This document shows positions 37,025-47,690 of a DNA stretch of 64,000 bases, piece by piece. Each line of letters begins with the position of its first letter. Within the stretch, counting starts at the first letter, position 1. A model generated the notes under the pieces. That model saw only the letters and a list, made by a program, of their open reading frames with translations, was not told the origin of the DNA and ran no database searches. Source of the stretch: Sciurus carolinensis (Eukaryota > Chordata > Mammalia > Rodentia > Sciuridae); NCBI RefSeq assembly GCF_902686445.1, contig NW_025920104.1:434001-498000 (forward strand), written 5' to 3'. The translations under genes and the position numbers were made by a program.

Positions 37025-37385
37025 GAATATTACTCAGCCATAAAGAATAATAAAATTATGGCATTTGCAGGCAAATGGATGAAATTGGAGAATATGCTAA
37101 GTGAGATAAGCCAATCTCAAAAACCAAAGGATGAATGATCTCATTGATAAGTGGATGATGACAAATAATGGGGGGGTTGGAAGGGGGGCAAGAATGGATG
37201 AAGGCTGGACTGTATAGAGGGAAAAGAGGGCTGGTAGGGTTGGGGGGAGGAAAAATGACAGAATGAATCAAACACCATTACCCTATGTAAATGTATGATT
37301 ACACAAATGGTATGCCTTTACTTCTTGTCCAAACAGAAACAACATGTATCTCATTTGTTTACAATAAAAATAAATTAAAATAAAA
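35918..37385 (+). mobile_element. L1 3' end, sense, 5'-truncated
   Basis: The segment starts in late ORF2 and carries the ORF2 C-terminal peptide at 36175-36459 (FLNRTPIAEEIKARINNWDR), which is also encoded by the L1 at 18038-18718. It continues through the 3' UTR (CAACATGTATCTCATTTG) to an A-rich tail (37360-37388). A (TA)n microsatellite lies at 36979-37019. Possible target duplication: AATGACAG before and AAAGACAG after. Frames are broken; it is dead. Confidence 0.88.
36979..37019. repeat. (TA)n microsatellite within L1
   Basis: About 20 uninterrupted AT dinucleotides replace the shorter TATATAT run found at the same place in the L1 at 17750-17762. It is likely length-polymorphic. Confidence 0.95.
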
Positions 37386-37388
37386 ATG

Positions 37389-38897
37389 TAAAGACAGTTA
37401 GGGGACCAGGGCTTTAGTTTCATCCTAGTGTTAACAAACAGCATATCAACATATGATCTTCAACAGTGTTAATGAATAAACTCCCTTGTGGGTTCCTGCT
37501 GAGGGGGGTCAGGCAGCAGGAGAGAGAAAAAAAAGACTCAGAGAACTACAACAGTCATTGACAGGATAGTCTGGCAACCTTGAATTCCCTTACACTGCTA
37601 GAGGACCAGCCAGAAGCAAAAGATTCACTTGTGAATATTCATCCTGGATGGTAAAATTTCTGAGGTCAGGGTCAGGGCTCAATGCCCAGACATCTTGACA
37701 CATTCAGTCCCATGGGAATGTTTAATTCAGTTCTGAATATTTAGGGGAAAAACCCTCAAGGTGACTTGGATTTTACAATATCCAGTGCCATTATTCTTGG
37801 CATGACACCGTCCATGAAACAGTACAGGCTAGGCACACCTAGATGAACTTACTAATATTAGTTCCCAGTGGCAACTGTGCAGGGTTTGCAAGAGAGAGTT
37901 GGCTGTCCCAGGCAGCTCTGAGGCTCTAAGAGGGGACAGTGAGTCTAATCAGGTCACATTCCTCTATATTTCTGCACACCACCCCACAAGTTTACCAGCA
38001 GCACTATAGTTAAATATGTTTGAGACCTCTAACTCAAAAAGTACATCACCAGATGGCACAGTAGTAATCCCATCATACATAAAATTTTCCATTTTTTTTT
38101 ACATTTGAGTATTTTCTGAGTTACTTAAAGCACCTTATTTGTAAACTATCATTCTTAAGTCTGCATAAGAGTTGTGGAACAAAGTATCAATTGATTCAGT
38201 CATATTGCTCCTCTTTAATATTTAGGTTCCCCTAGTTTTTAGCTAGTATGAAAATAATCTATAAAATTTAAAGTTCTTACCCAAAATAGTAAAATCAGAG
38301 TGAGTACAGAGAATTTTTGGTTGGGGAAGGAATTCTTTTGTCTCCTATCTCTTTCCAACAAGATCAGTCTTCCTTGGAATACTGTTTCCTTGGAACAACC
38401 TTGGCCCTTAAAAGGTCCAGACCTTTGACTGCTTAGACTTTGTCACTTTCCCCTGCTCAGTTGTTTTCCTGGTACAGTTCTGCTGAATCTTGGATGGTGG
38501 GAATCAGCCTCCCCTCTTGGTTATCCCCCACCAACACTGGGAGATGACCCAGAGGTAGCCATAGTGAAGCTCAGTTGTAGAATATGGTTGAGCAACAGAA
38601 AGTAGAGTGCCTGACAGTGAGAGAAAAGGACACAGGCCACAGCCTGACTCCTGAAAGACACAGTGACTCCATAGTGCTTTCTAAGGAAGATAAAATTTAG
38701 TCCATGTGCAGCATCTGGTTTAAGTGGTCACAAAAAGCTTTTCCCTTTCACAGGATGGGAAATCTTGGAGTCTTAAGGAAGAGGGGGGGTAGGGTGAGCT
38801 TTTAAGATATTTTTAGGTAACCTAAGCCTGTGATTTCTTTTTCTCAAGGATCATTAGAGTCTAGCAGATAATGTGGTTAATCTCCCAGGTGAGAGAA
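37389..38897. other. No gene recognised
   Basis: About 1.5 kb of sequence between the L1 and the ERV 5' LTR. No domain, SINE or LTR pair was recognised. Confidence 0.5.
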
Positions 38898-39348
38898 TGT
38901 TGGGACTAATGACATGTTAACTAACTCAGGCTGACTCCTTACTTCCTGGAAGGTAAGCAAGATCAAGGCCTCAAAGGTGGCTTAAAAAGTTGATGATAAT
39001 AAATCGGACCACTGTCAGGGATTGGTTAGCAACAGTTCCACAAACGTGATCAGCTCATGCTTGTCATATAGTCCTATGGAACTCTCGCCTGCGTGAAAAC
39101 CCCGTGCCTTGCTGACCTTTAAGCCGATTGGTTCCTGCCTAGACTTTACCCTATATAAAAGCTGTGTGACTTCCTAAATAAACCAGTTACTGCTGTGGCT
39201 GGTCTCTCTGACATGTCTGATTGTCATCCGCCTGGAAGGCTGCATGTGGGCAGTCAGTCAGCCCTACCTTTCCCATCTGGACTTGTTGGGGAGTGCTCTC
39301 TTCCCTTGTCGCTGGTTGAGAAGAGCAATGGGGCTAAAGAACCCAACA
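38898..39348 (+). repeat. 5' LTR of the type D-like ERV
   Basis: It begins TGTTGGGACTAATGACATG and ends ACCCAACA. It has an inverted CCAAT box (GATTGGTT), a TATA box in CTATATAAAAG (about 39151-39160) and a poly(A) signal AATAAA at about 39176. It pairs with 46364-46815. Confidence 0.92.
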
Positions 39349-39350
39349 TT

Positions 39351-39368
39351 TGGTGCCCAACGTGGGGC
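39351..39368 (+). promoter_or_regulatory. Primer-binding site, tRNA-Lys(1,2) type
   Basis: TGGTGCCCAACGTGGGGC differs by one base from the complement of the tRNA-Lys1,2 3' end. It lies two bases after the LTR. Lys1,2 priming is shared by type D and several other betaretroviruses. Confidence 0.92.
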
Positions 39369-39480
39369 ACCTTGAGGATGATTCAAAGAAGTTGCGGCCA
39401 AAGAGAAGGAGCAGCTACCAAACCGAAAGTACCAGTGGATCGGGCTAAGCGAGTTCCAAGGTAAGGGCATCCCTGAAAGG

Positions 39481-41220
39481 ATGGGGCAAATGCACACCCC
39501 ATATGAGGACCCTGCACTCAAGGCTCTTAAGCTTATGCTAAAAAGTAGGGGCCTTGAGTTGTCTGATACAGAGGTGGAAAAAGCCTAGAACACCTTTACT
39601 CAGGTGGCCCCTTGACTTCCTGCTGCTAATCTTTTTGACTGGTCCACATGGGATCATGTAGAACAACTTGTTAGAAGGAGGGAAATCAATTTAGGGGAGA
39701 GTCCCTCATTGGGAGTTTACCCTACATTATCCACCCATAAGGCCTGCTTCTCTCCAGGACCTCCCAAAGGGGGCTCCAAGTTTCCCCCCAAAGAGCCGCC
39801 GCCTAAAGAACCACCCGCTCCTCCCATTGCATCTCCTTCCGGAAACTTGCCACATAATAAACAACATTGGGACACCTTTAATGAGGAGCCCAGTCTATCT
39901 CCGTCTGCTCCTCCCAAGTTTGAGGATATTAAAGGAGAGCCCTTCAACCCCTTTGATATCATTTTTGGTGCTTCTAACATGCCCATGGCCACAGCTGATT
40001 CTAGGACCACATCAGACTCCAATGAAAGCCCCCACCCTCCTCCTTATTACCCATCCTTACCTGGGGAATGGTTACTACTGCCCCATCCAAAGGTACCATG
40101 AGGGCAGCCAGCCTCTACACATAGCGAGGGCCCACTTTCACCCTGGCGAGGCTCACTGCCACCATCTTGTCTGGATGGTGGGAAATCTTCCTGGCAGTCA
40201 TTTTATTATACTGGGAGAGAACTCACTGACTCTAACCCCCACTCCCTGTATGGCCTTCCCAGTAAATGCTAACCCAGGGGGTGATTGGACTGCTATATGG
40301 TATCCATGGGAGGCAGAAGATTTAAAGGAACTAAAGAAAGGTGTTTCAGAGGATGGGCCCAATTCCCCTTGGGAATCCATCCTCCAGTGCCTCACCCACC
40401 ATCAGTGCACCACTCAGGATAGGAAGAAACTAACTAAAGCTGCCCTTCCTGATCCTTTATATCTAAAGTGGTATGCCTTTTTTAATGAAGAATGTCATGC
40501 TTAGGCTGAATGGAAACAGGTCACTAACCCTCCCATTCCGGTTACTTATGGGATGCTCTTGGGGTCCAGTGATCAATTCTCTACTGGCCTCTTACAGGTT
40601 GCCATCCCAGCCCCATATCAAGACCAAGTAAGAGTCCTAGGGTTAGTGGCATGGATAAAGCTAGAGGAGGGCCCTCCAGAAACCCCCATCACAGGGATTA
40701 CCCAGAAGGCAACTGAGGACCTAGCAACATTCATTGAAATGGTAGAAAGAAGCCTTCAGAGAAAATTTCCTCTGGGGCCCCTAAGAGATCAACTTGTTAA
40801 AAAGTTAGTTTGGGAAGGAAAGACTACTGATCACAAATTGACCTGTGGTGGGATGAAAGATCACTCCATGGGAAGGTGGATTGTGACTACCAAAGATATT
40901 AGCACACAAGCACATTAGTCTCAGTCCTTGGTCACAGCCCTATAGGCCCAAACTGCCTCACTTTCTGAGGCTTTCATGGCAGCCTTGACACCAGTTGCAA
41001 CTAAGGACAAAGGAGTATGTTATGGTTGCAGTCAACCTGGTCACTTCAAGAGGTTTTGCCCCACAGGTCAGGTGCATTCTGAGGCTTCATCCCAATGCTC
41101 TATGGGTTCAGTTTAAAGACCGGCCACCCCCAAGACACCTTGCCCAATATGCAGAAAGGGATTCCATTGGCAGAGGGATTGCAAATCTAGATTTGACATT
41201 GAGGGGAAACCTTTAAACTA
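39481..41220 (+). pseudogene. gag: gag pseudogene (matrix, late domains, capsid, nucleocapsid)
   Basis: The start at 39481 encodes Met-Gly-Gln, fitting an N-myristoylated matrix protein; an in-frame TAG ends that frame at 39589-39591. A later open stretch (39709-40101) is proline-rich and contains PSAP (39901-39912) and PPPY (40036-40047), the two budding motifs that bind Tsg101 and Nedd4-type ligases. Capsid fragments are at 39827-40504 and 40553-40918; the latter contains the major homology region (about TQKATEDLATFIEMVERSL). Nucleocapsid has two CX2CX4HX4C knuckles, starting at 41018 (CYGC) and 41141 (CPIC), in the same frame with a TAA between them. At least three breaks mean no Gag can be made. 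Confidence 0.88.
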
Positions 41221-41337
41221 ATCAAGGGGCACCCTCCAGCCCCATCACACAAAGGAGGTTTCTCCCCCAATAGCCCCTCTGAGGCACATTGGACTGTTCC
41301 CATTGTCCCTGGGGTCAGGCCAAAAATGGACATTTTT

Positions 41338-41423
41338 TTATTTGCAGTGTTGGGGATCGAACCCAGGGCCTTATGCCTGCAAGGAAAGCACTCTACTGAC
41401 TGAGCTATCTCTCCAGCCCCCCC
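41338..41423 (-). mobile_element. ID SINE, antisense, inserted between gag and protease
   Basis: The reverse complement reads GGGGCTGGAGAGATAGCTCA, then TAGAGTGCTTTCC, then GGTTCGATCCCCAACACTGC. The poly(A) tail appears as the T run at 41332-41339. AAATGGACATTTTT (41324 on) and AAATGTACATTTTT (41424 on) form the target duplication. One open frame runs through the SINE into the protease, by chance. Confidence 0.92.
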
Positions 41424-41749
41424 AAATGTACATTTTTATATCAGGAAAGAAATTTCATTGTCTCATTGACACTGGAGCAGATAGGACTATGTTAAGAAAG
41501 GAGGAAGTTCCACCTCAATGGAGATTGGTTCCTGGCCCCCAGTTGCTAGGGGTAGGAGGTGATACTAAATCAGAAGAGACCAAAGATTGGCTGAAATGGT
41601 GGGATGTGGATGGTGCCCAGGGAGATGTGCACCCCCTCGTAGCCTCAGGTCTTACTGCAAATTTATTAGGACAAGATATTTTTGGGGAAGCCGAGTTCAA
41701 TATAACAACTGATCACAAGGCAGTGTATGATGACCTCCTTGAGCAGTAG
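41424..41749 (+). pseudogene. pro: Retroviral aspartic protease remnant
   Basis: CLIDTGADRTML contains the catalytic Asp-Thr-Gly (codons at 41468-41476) of a retropepsin. The conserved LLGQDIF helix near the C-terminus follows about 70 residues on. The frame is open to the stop at 41747-41749. Betaretroviruses normally carry a dUTPase of about 150 residues just upstream. Here only about 150 bases of non-SINE sequence lie between the second zinc knuckle and the protease, so that domain is absent. Without gag and frameshifting partners it is not expressed as a working enzyme. Confidence 0.85.
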
Positions 41750-43190
41750 GAATATGAACAACAGTTCAATCTGCCTGGTCCTTTTAGTAATTATAGAGGG
41801 GACCATCTTTTTCTGGCACCTATGCAAAAGGTTCCAGTCCCCCGGGGTAAGGTCACACCCCCAATCCTAAAGGCCACTGTTCCAATGATGCCAGTCATCC
41901 AATGGCTCCCAGGCCCCCATTATGGGTGGAACAGTGACCATTACCCCAAAATAAGCTCCAAAGTTTAAGAGATATTGTACAAGAGCAACTGAATTTAGGT
42001 CATATCAGACCATCTCTAAGCCACTGGAATAGTTCAGTTTTGTCATCCAAAAAACATCAGGAAAATGGAGGATGCTTCAAGATCTCAGGAAAATAAATAG
42101 TCATATGGTTGTGGTAGGAACCCCTTTAAGGGGTCTTCCCTGGATCCCCTCTATCCCAAGGGATCTCTTGCTTCTTGTTATTGATATCAAAGATTGTTTC
42201 TTCTAAATACCACTCTTCCCAGATTATTGTGAGAAGTTTGCTTTCTCAGTGCCCTCTATCAATTACCAAGGATCATATAAATAGTATGAATGGGTGGTTC
42301 TACCCCAAGGCATGGCTAATAGCCCTGCATTTTGTCTACATTTTGTTTCTGAGCTCCTTCAACCCCTACAAAAATGGCACGAATTACCTTGTATATTTAT
42401 TTGGACAATATTATTATAGGAGCCACTGATGCCTTACAACTAAGCTCCGCATACAAGGAATTCCAAGGCCTTTTGGAGAAAGGAGGACTACAAATATCTA
42501 GTGATAAGGTCCAAACTGTCCCTCCCTTCAAGATACTGGGAACTGAGCTCAAATTGGATTTTGTTTGTCCCCTTAAGCCTCAATGACTCCTCCAATTATC
42601 TTATTCCTTGGTTGATTTACAAAAGTTATTAGAGGAGCTTAATTGGTTGAGACCATGGCTTTCTATCTCTATGGAAGATATCCTCCCTCTCTTTGACCTG
42701 CTACAGGACAAAGATCCTACAGACATTGTTACCCTAACTCAAGACCATCAACAAATACTCCAAAAAATAGAAGTAGCCCGTAACTCTACCTGGTTGTCTC
42801 GATATTGGCCTAAAGACCTCCTTAGCCTCTGGATTCTTTTCTGTTCTCAGCTGTCCACTGCAGCCCTAACTCAGTGGGGAGAGCCCCTTCAATGGATACA
42901 CACCATCATGGGGGGGCTCCTAGGGTCTATGTTCACCTTGACCAATTGGCTGACCTTATAATTAAAGGCAGGAATGCCACCTTTAGGCACTATGAAAAAG
43001 AGCCTGATGTTTCAACAGTGCCCTATTGCCTGTCAGATTTTGAATGGGTTCAAAGGAACAACAATAGAGTATCCTGTGCATTGGAGGGCTTCTTAGGTAA
43101 GATTGACTGCCACTATGGGTCAACCAAAAGGGTGTGCTCATTTACAAAACTGAAATGGGCACCCCCTATACTTTTTTCCACTAAACCCCT
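41750..43190 (+). pseudogene. pol: pol pseudogene: reverse transcriptase
   Basis: Pieces in different frames cover the polymerase. The first catalytic motif, with IDIKDCFF, has its Asp codon at 42183-42185 and is followed by a stop at 42204. The second reads YLDN (42398-42409), so the second Asp of the YXDD box is Asn. Between them the spacing is normal, about 70 codons. The connection region at 42608-42961 contains LQKLLEELNWLRPWL, a conserved betaretroviral stretch. Stops and frameshifts separate all fragments. Confidence 0.85.
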
Positions 43191-43560
43191 CCCTAAAACT
43201 GTAAATGTATTCACAGCTAGAGGAAAAAAGGGATCTGCTGTTGTAATTAGTGAAAGAGGAAGTGATTACCCATTTTGAACCAGTTATTGGGTCAGAACAA
43301 TTTAAGGAGTTATATGCAATTGCTATGGCCCTAACTCAAGTACAAAAACCCATGAATCTTTTCTCAGATAGCCTATATGTGGTAAACCTGCTACTTACAT
43401 TTGTCTCCTCATATACCCTCTTTATGATCCAGGTACGGTCCTTGTTAAAGGAGCATGCTGAACCTATATTCTTACAGCATCTAAGAGGACATCAAAATCT
43501 ACCCAGCTCCCTTGCACAGGGAATGCTGTGGCTGACCAGTTAGCCATATCAGGGACCTCA
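43191..43560 (+). pseudogene. pol: pol pseudogene: RNase H
   Basis: The domain shows ELYAIAMAL with the catalytic Glu, LFSDSLYVVN with the second Asp, and HLRGHQNLPSSLAQG. The final AD (ADQLA) falls in the next frame at 43528-43545, so a frameshift separates the last catalytic residue. The N-terminal catalytic region is at about 43230-43260 and is not intact in one frame with the rest. Confidence 0.82.
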
Positions 43561-44315
43561 ATAGCTATGGCCCAACCTCAACAGGACTTACAAGTAACCC
43601 AAGGCCTTCATGACCTGGCCCATTTAAATTGGAGAGTGTTACATCATAAGTTTCCTTTGGTCCCTGTAAAGGATTTTAAAAAGATTGTAAGAACCTGCAA
43701 ATCTTGCCTACCTTTCTTACAGATTCCTCCTCTCCAATCCCCCAGGGTAAACCCCAGAGGTTTACAACCTAACATTATCTTGCAAACTGATGCAACTCAT
43801 TATGCACCATTTGGAAATTTAAAATATGTATGTCTATTGATACTTACTCCCATGCCTGCTGGGCCACTGCTAACTCTGGTGAAAAGGCCAAGCACGCTGA
43901 AAGCCATTTCTTACAATGTTTTGCCATTTTAGGCTTGCCTCAACAGATCAAAACAGATAATGGGCCCTGTTTTACAAGTAAATCATTACAAGAATTCTTC
44001 AACAATTGGCATATTAAACACACCACTGGGATCCCATATAATCCAAAAGGGCAAGTCATAATTGAAAGCCATAATAAAACTTTAAAAGATCAACTAATAA
44101 AACAAAAAAGGGGAAATAACCCCCATGATCAATTAAGAATAGCAATGCTTACATTAAATATTTTAATTTTTTCAAAAAATCAACCCTTAACTACCTTCCA
44201 ACAACACTGGGCTAATCAAATGCCTTACCTTAAGATTGAACTCCAATGTAAAGATCCTTTAACTGGATACTGGCATGGCCCTGACTGGTTCATAAGTGCT
44301 GACAGGCCCTCTTGA
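43561..44315 (+). pseudogene. pol: pol pseudogene: integrase
   Basis: The N-terminal zinc-binding domain is visible as HLNWRVLHH and CKSC at about 43620-43720. The first catalytic Asp is in LQTDATHYAPFG. A frameshift near 43830-43930 moves the reading into a second frame. That frame carries the second Asp (KTDNGPCFTS) and the Glu (VIIESHNKTLKDQL). All three residues of the D,D-35-E triad are present by sequence, but not in one protein. The frame ends at 44315 and env begins about 140 bases later. Confidence 0.87.
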
Positions 44316-44457
44316 GGTATAATATTCCTTCTTTTGTACTCTCTGCCTCATTGATACTGGACTTTACATCATTTCTCTTCTGATATTCATCCTAGGCATC
44401 ACATTTTTGGATGTTTATCGCAAGTATTCTAATCACACTGAGAGCCCTTAATTCACT

Positions 44458-46140
44458 ATGAGATCCCTTCTCCAATTCACAGTCTTTATAATTATTCAAA
44501 GGAGCCCCCTAAGATCTTCTCACTTCTACTCCTTTACAACTCACCTTGCACTGAGGTGTTACACCTCAAGACTATCTTGCACACCATCTCAGTGGGCCCC
44601 CCATGGTAAGTGGGCAGTCATAGTGGTTGCTACTTCTGGCTGTGGGGTCAAAATAGGTGATAGTGCCGGCTGGAAAAAATCTGCACCCCTACCTAGCAAA
44701 CCTTCCGCACACCTGCCCTGTCCTAAGGCATGTACAATGACCTATAATTCCATGCCAGTCTACTGCTATGGAGATGCCCCTCAATGTAAAAACAATGGGG
44801 GGCAAATTCTGTGGATCAGCCAGTCCAAAGGGTCTCAAAGTGGCATTGGACTTTCATGTCCTGTGGAACAGCTTAAGGACATGTGCTGGTCCCTCCTGTT
44901 ACCCCCAGGGCAAAATGATGGAGGTGGGGTACAAGATTGGGCACGAGATACACAAATTGAAAGGACTATACAAAAGCTAGCAGAATCAAGCCCTAGGGTT
45001 CCCTGTTTATCACCCCTTAGCCTTACCAGAGATGAGGAGAGAGCTCAACCTTCATCCCGAAACTCAGGTCATCCTGCAGGCTATGTTTCAACTTTAAAAT
45101 CTCACTAACCCCCCTCGTGCAGAAGACTGCTGGCTTTGCTTTTGCAATGGACCCCTTAGGGTCACAGGTCTTCTACTAACCCCTAATGAAACCATAACTT
45201 TCTCCTGCAGTTGACCTATACTGTCCCCCTATAGTGACATAATCCCCTTTGGCTCCCCCAATGTGACCTGTTTTCTTCCTAGCTCAACCTCTAATCAAAT
45301 TGAGGACATGGGATCTTTGAACTCTAATATATGCAGGAAAAGCATCACTATCCCCGCTGCAAATACACCCCTAGTTGCCCCAAATGGTACGGTCTTTTTT
45401 TATGGAGGACCAACATCCAATGTGCTCCCTGGTAACTGGACAGGAATATGTGCTCTTGCCCTCTTATTTGCAGAGGTCACAATCCTCCCAAATAATCAGT
45501 CCCTACCCATACCATCTGTGGAGCACTCCAACCCATGAGGAAAAAGGGCAATAAATGCTATACCCCTCCTACTAGGGATAGGAGTGGTCACAGGAGTAAG
45601 GACAGGAATTTCAGGCAGAAGCACATCTCTTGCTCTCTATAATAAGCTTTCTCAACAAATAATTGATGATATGCAGTATGTTGCCAGTACCATCTTAGAT
45701 CTACAGTCTCAACTTGATTCCTTGGCCACTGTCATCCTGCAAAATAGTTGTGGTTTGGATCTGTTAACGGTGAAGAAAGGAGGGCTTTTCCTGTGCCTGG
45801 GTGAAGAGTGCTGTTCACCAACTGCTCTGGCACTGCACAAGATAAAATCAAAAGCCTACAAGATCTGGAACATCGCAGGAGCGAGCTCCACTCTAATTTC
45901 TTGTGGACTGGGTTACACGGGTGGCTCCCCTACCTCCTCCTGCTTATGGGACTGCTAATCACCATTATTTTTGTTTTCACCTTTGGACCTTGCATAATCA
46001 ATAAGCTTGTACATTTCCTGAAAAGCCAGGATAAGTCTGTGCAGCACATGGTGGTCCAACAGCATTATGCTACCCTTGATAATAATGATTGGGAGCGCTA
46101 TAGGATCATGGATCACTTGTATCAAGACACTGGGGTCTAA
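44458..46140 (+). pseudogene. env: env pseudogene, gamma/type D-like
   Basis: The surface subunit begins in the 216-codon frame 44458-45108, whose residues 153-163 read NDGGGVQDWAR. This fits the (S/N)DGGGX2DX2R motif described for the RD-114/type D interference group, whose members use the ASCT2 transporter. Further surface fragments lie at 45115-45538 with N-glycosylation sites. The transmembrane subunit starts near 45584 with a glycine-rich fusion-peptide-like region and a heptad segment. In the conserved loop before CC the first Cys position of CX6CC reads Phe. A frameshift near 45810-45840 moves the membrane anchor (LPYLLLLMGLLITIIFVF) and cytoplasmic tail into another frame. It is dead by several stops and shifts. 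Confidence 0.88.
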
Positions 46141-46345
46141 GTGTCTTTCCCTTAATCCCTGCTCCTCCTGAGGGGCCTGCCTGAAGTGCTAAGGTGATAG
46201 TCAATGATGAGTAAGATCCTCAGAGGAGGACAACCTAAGAAAGGCACACCTTCGAGTAAGGTGGATCCCTAAACTGCTAGGGTGATGTTCCATGATGGAT
46301 TAGACCCTCCTGGGGGCAACCTAAGACAGACACACCCTTAATATA

Positions 46346-46363
46346 AAACAAAAAAGGGGGAAA
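46346..46363 (+). promoter_or_regulatory. Polypurine tract of the type D-like ERV
   Basis: AAAACAAAAAAGGGGGAAAT lies directly before the 3' LTR, where plus-strand DNA synthesis is primed. Confidence 0.9.
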
Positions 46364-46815
46364 TTTTGAGACTAATGACATGTTAATTAACTCAGGCTGA
46401 CTCCTTCCTGACTGGTGAGCAAGATCAAGGCCTCAAAGGCGGTTTCAAAGTTAATGATGATAAATCGGACCACTGTCAGGGATTGGTTAAGAACAGTTCC
46501 ACAAACGTGATCAGCTTGTGCTTGCCATATAGTCCTATGGGACTCTTGCCTGCATGAACCCCCCTGCCCTGTGCCTTGCTGACCTTTAAGCTGATTGGTT
46601 CCCGCCTAGCCTTCACCCTACATAAAAGCTGTGTGACTTCCTCAATAAAAGATTTCCTGCTCTGAATGTTCTCCCTGATGAATCTGATTGTCCTCCGCTG
46701 GAGGGCTGGGTGTGGGTCATCAGTCGGCCCTACCTTTCCCAGTCTGGCTCTGTTGAGGAGTGCTCCCTTCCCTTGTCGCTGGTCGAGAAAAGCAAGGGTG
46801 CTAAAGACCCAAACA
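46364..46815 (+). repeat. 3' LTR of the type D-like ERV
   Basis: It aligns end to end with 38898-39348 and keeps the inverted CCAAT box, a CATAAAAG TATA-like box and AATAAA (46644-46649). It ends ACCCAAACA. Differences from the 5' LTR include small indels near its start and many substitutions. Confidence 0.92.
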
Positions 46816-46889
46816 GCATCTTGCTTAGGGAATTGCTGCCTATATCTGTATCTGGAAGTGTTTCCCCTAGGAGAAAAATCAAAGCTTCT

Positions 46890-47690
46890 GATCTGACATT
46901 AAGGTTTTGGGTCCATTTTGAGTTTATTTTTGTATGAAAAATAAAAAAAAAAAAATTCTTGGGGATTATTTTTTAATCTTTTGCAGGCTGAAGTTTAATT
47001 TTAAAAAATCATTTGCTGAAGAAGCTTTCTTCACCAACATAAGTTTTTTTTCTCCTTTTTGGGAACTAGATGACTTAAATGGGTGGGTTTATTTCTGGCC
47101 TTCTTTTATTTTCCATTGGATACATGACTATTCCTACACAGATCCATGCTGTTTTTCTTATTGTGTATTCAAAATCAAGAATGGTCACATTCATTCTGCT
47201 CAGCATTGCTTTGTTGGTCAGGAATTTTGTTAATGTTTCCATGTGAATTTTGGGACACTTTTTTATTTCTGTTTAGAAACCCATCAATATTTTGATAAAA
47301 ATTGTGTCGAAATCTAATGATCTTTGTGGATAACATGTCCATTTTAATGATATTAATTCTTCTAATCCATGCTCATGGTATGTCATTCTGTCTTCTTATG
47401 TCTGTTTCCATTTCTTTTTTCTGTGGTTTATATTATCAGTAGCATTCTTTCACCTTCTTTGGTTTTTTGTTTTGATTCCTTTGTGAATGGGATTTATTTT
47501 TGATTCTTTCTTAGTAAGTTTACTCTGGGTGTGTAGGAGTACTACTGAGTTTCATACACATATTTTTATTCTCTTACTTTGATGAATGCATTTATCAGTT
47601 CTTTGAGAATTTTGGTTGACTCTTTAGGATTTCCCATGTACAGAATAACTGAATCTGAAATTTTTAAGTTTTTTAAATAAATGTGTCTAT
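46890..47690 (-). mobile_element. Old L1 ORF2 fragment, antisense
   Basis: The sequence TTTTGGGTCCATTTTGAGTT, the later GAAGAAGCTTTCTTCACCAA and GTCCATTTTAATGATATTAA follow the antisense order of L1 ORF2. It is diverged and belongs to an older subfamily than the copies at 17371 and 35918. The limits are approximate. Confidence 0.75.

Larger units (their letters stand above)
38898..46815 (+). mobile_element. Near full-length, decayed type D-like ERV (class II gag-pol, gamma-type env)
   Basis: The 7.9-kb provirus has two LTRs of about 450 bases, a tRNA-Lys primer-binding site, gag, pro, pol and env in order, and a polypurine tract. PSAP and PPPY late motifs in gag, two CCHC zinc knuckles and the Lys primer match betaretroviruses. 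The env has gamma-type features, including an NDGGG motif as in RD-114/type D envelopes. This mosaic is the type D (Mason-Pfizer-like) arrangement. Every gene is split by stops and frameshifts. The two LTRs differ visibly, roughly 10% by eye, so it is old. I found no matching target duplication (GAGAA before, GCATC after). An ID SINE interrupts it at about 41338-41423. Confidence 0.9.

Noticed and set aside
38890..46825. A target duplication for the type D-like ERV
   Set aside because: GAGAA on the left and GCATC on the right do not match; either decay or rearrangement removed it, so I do not claim one.
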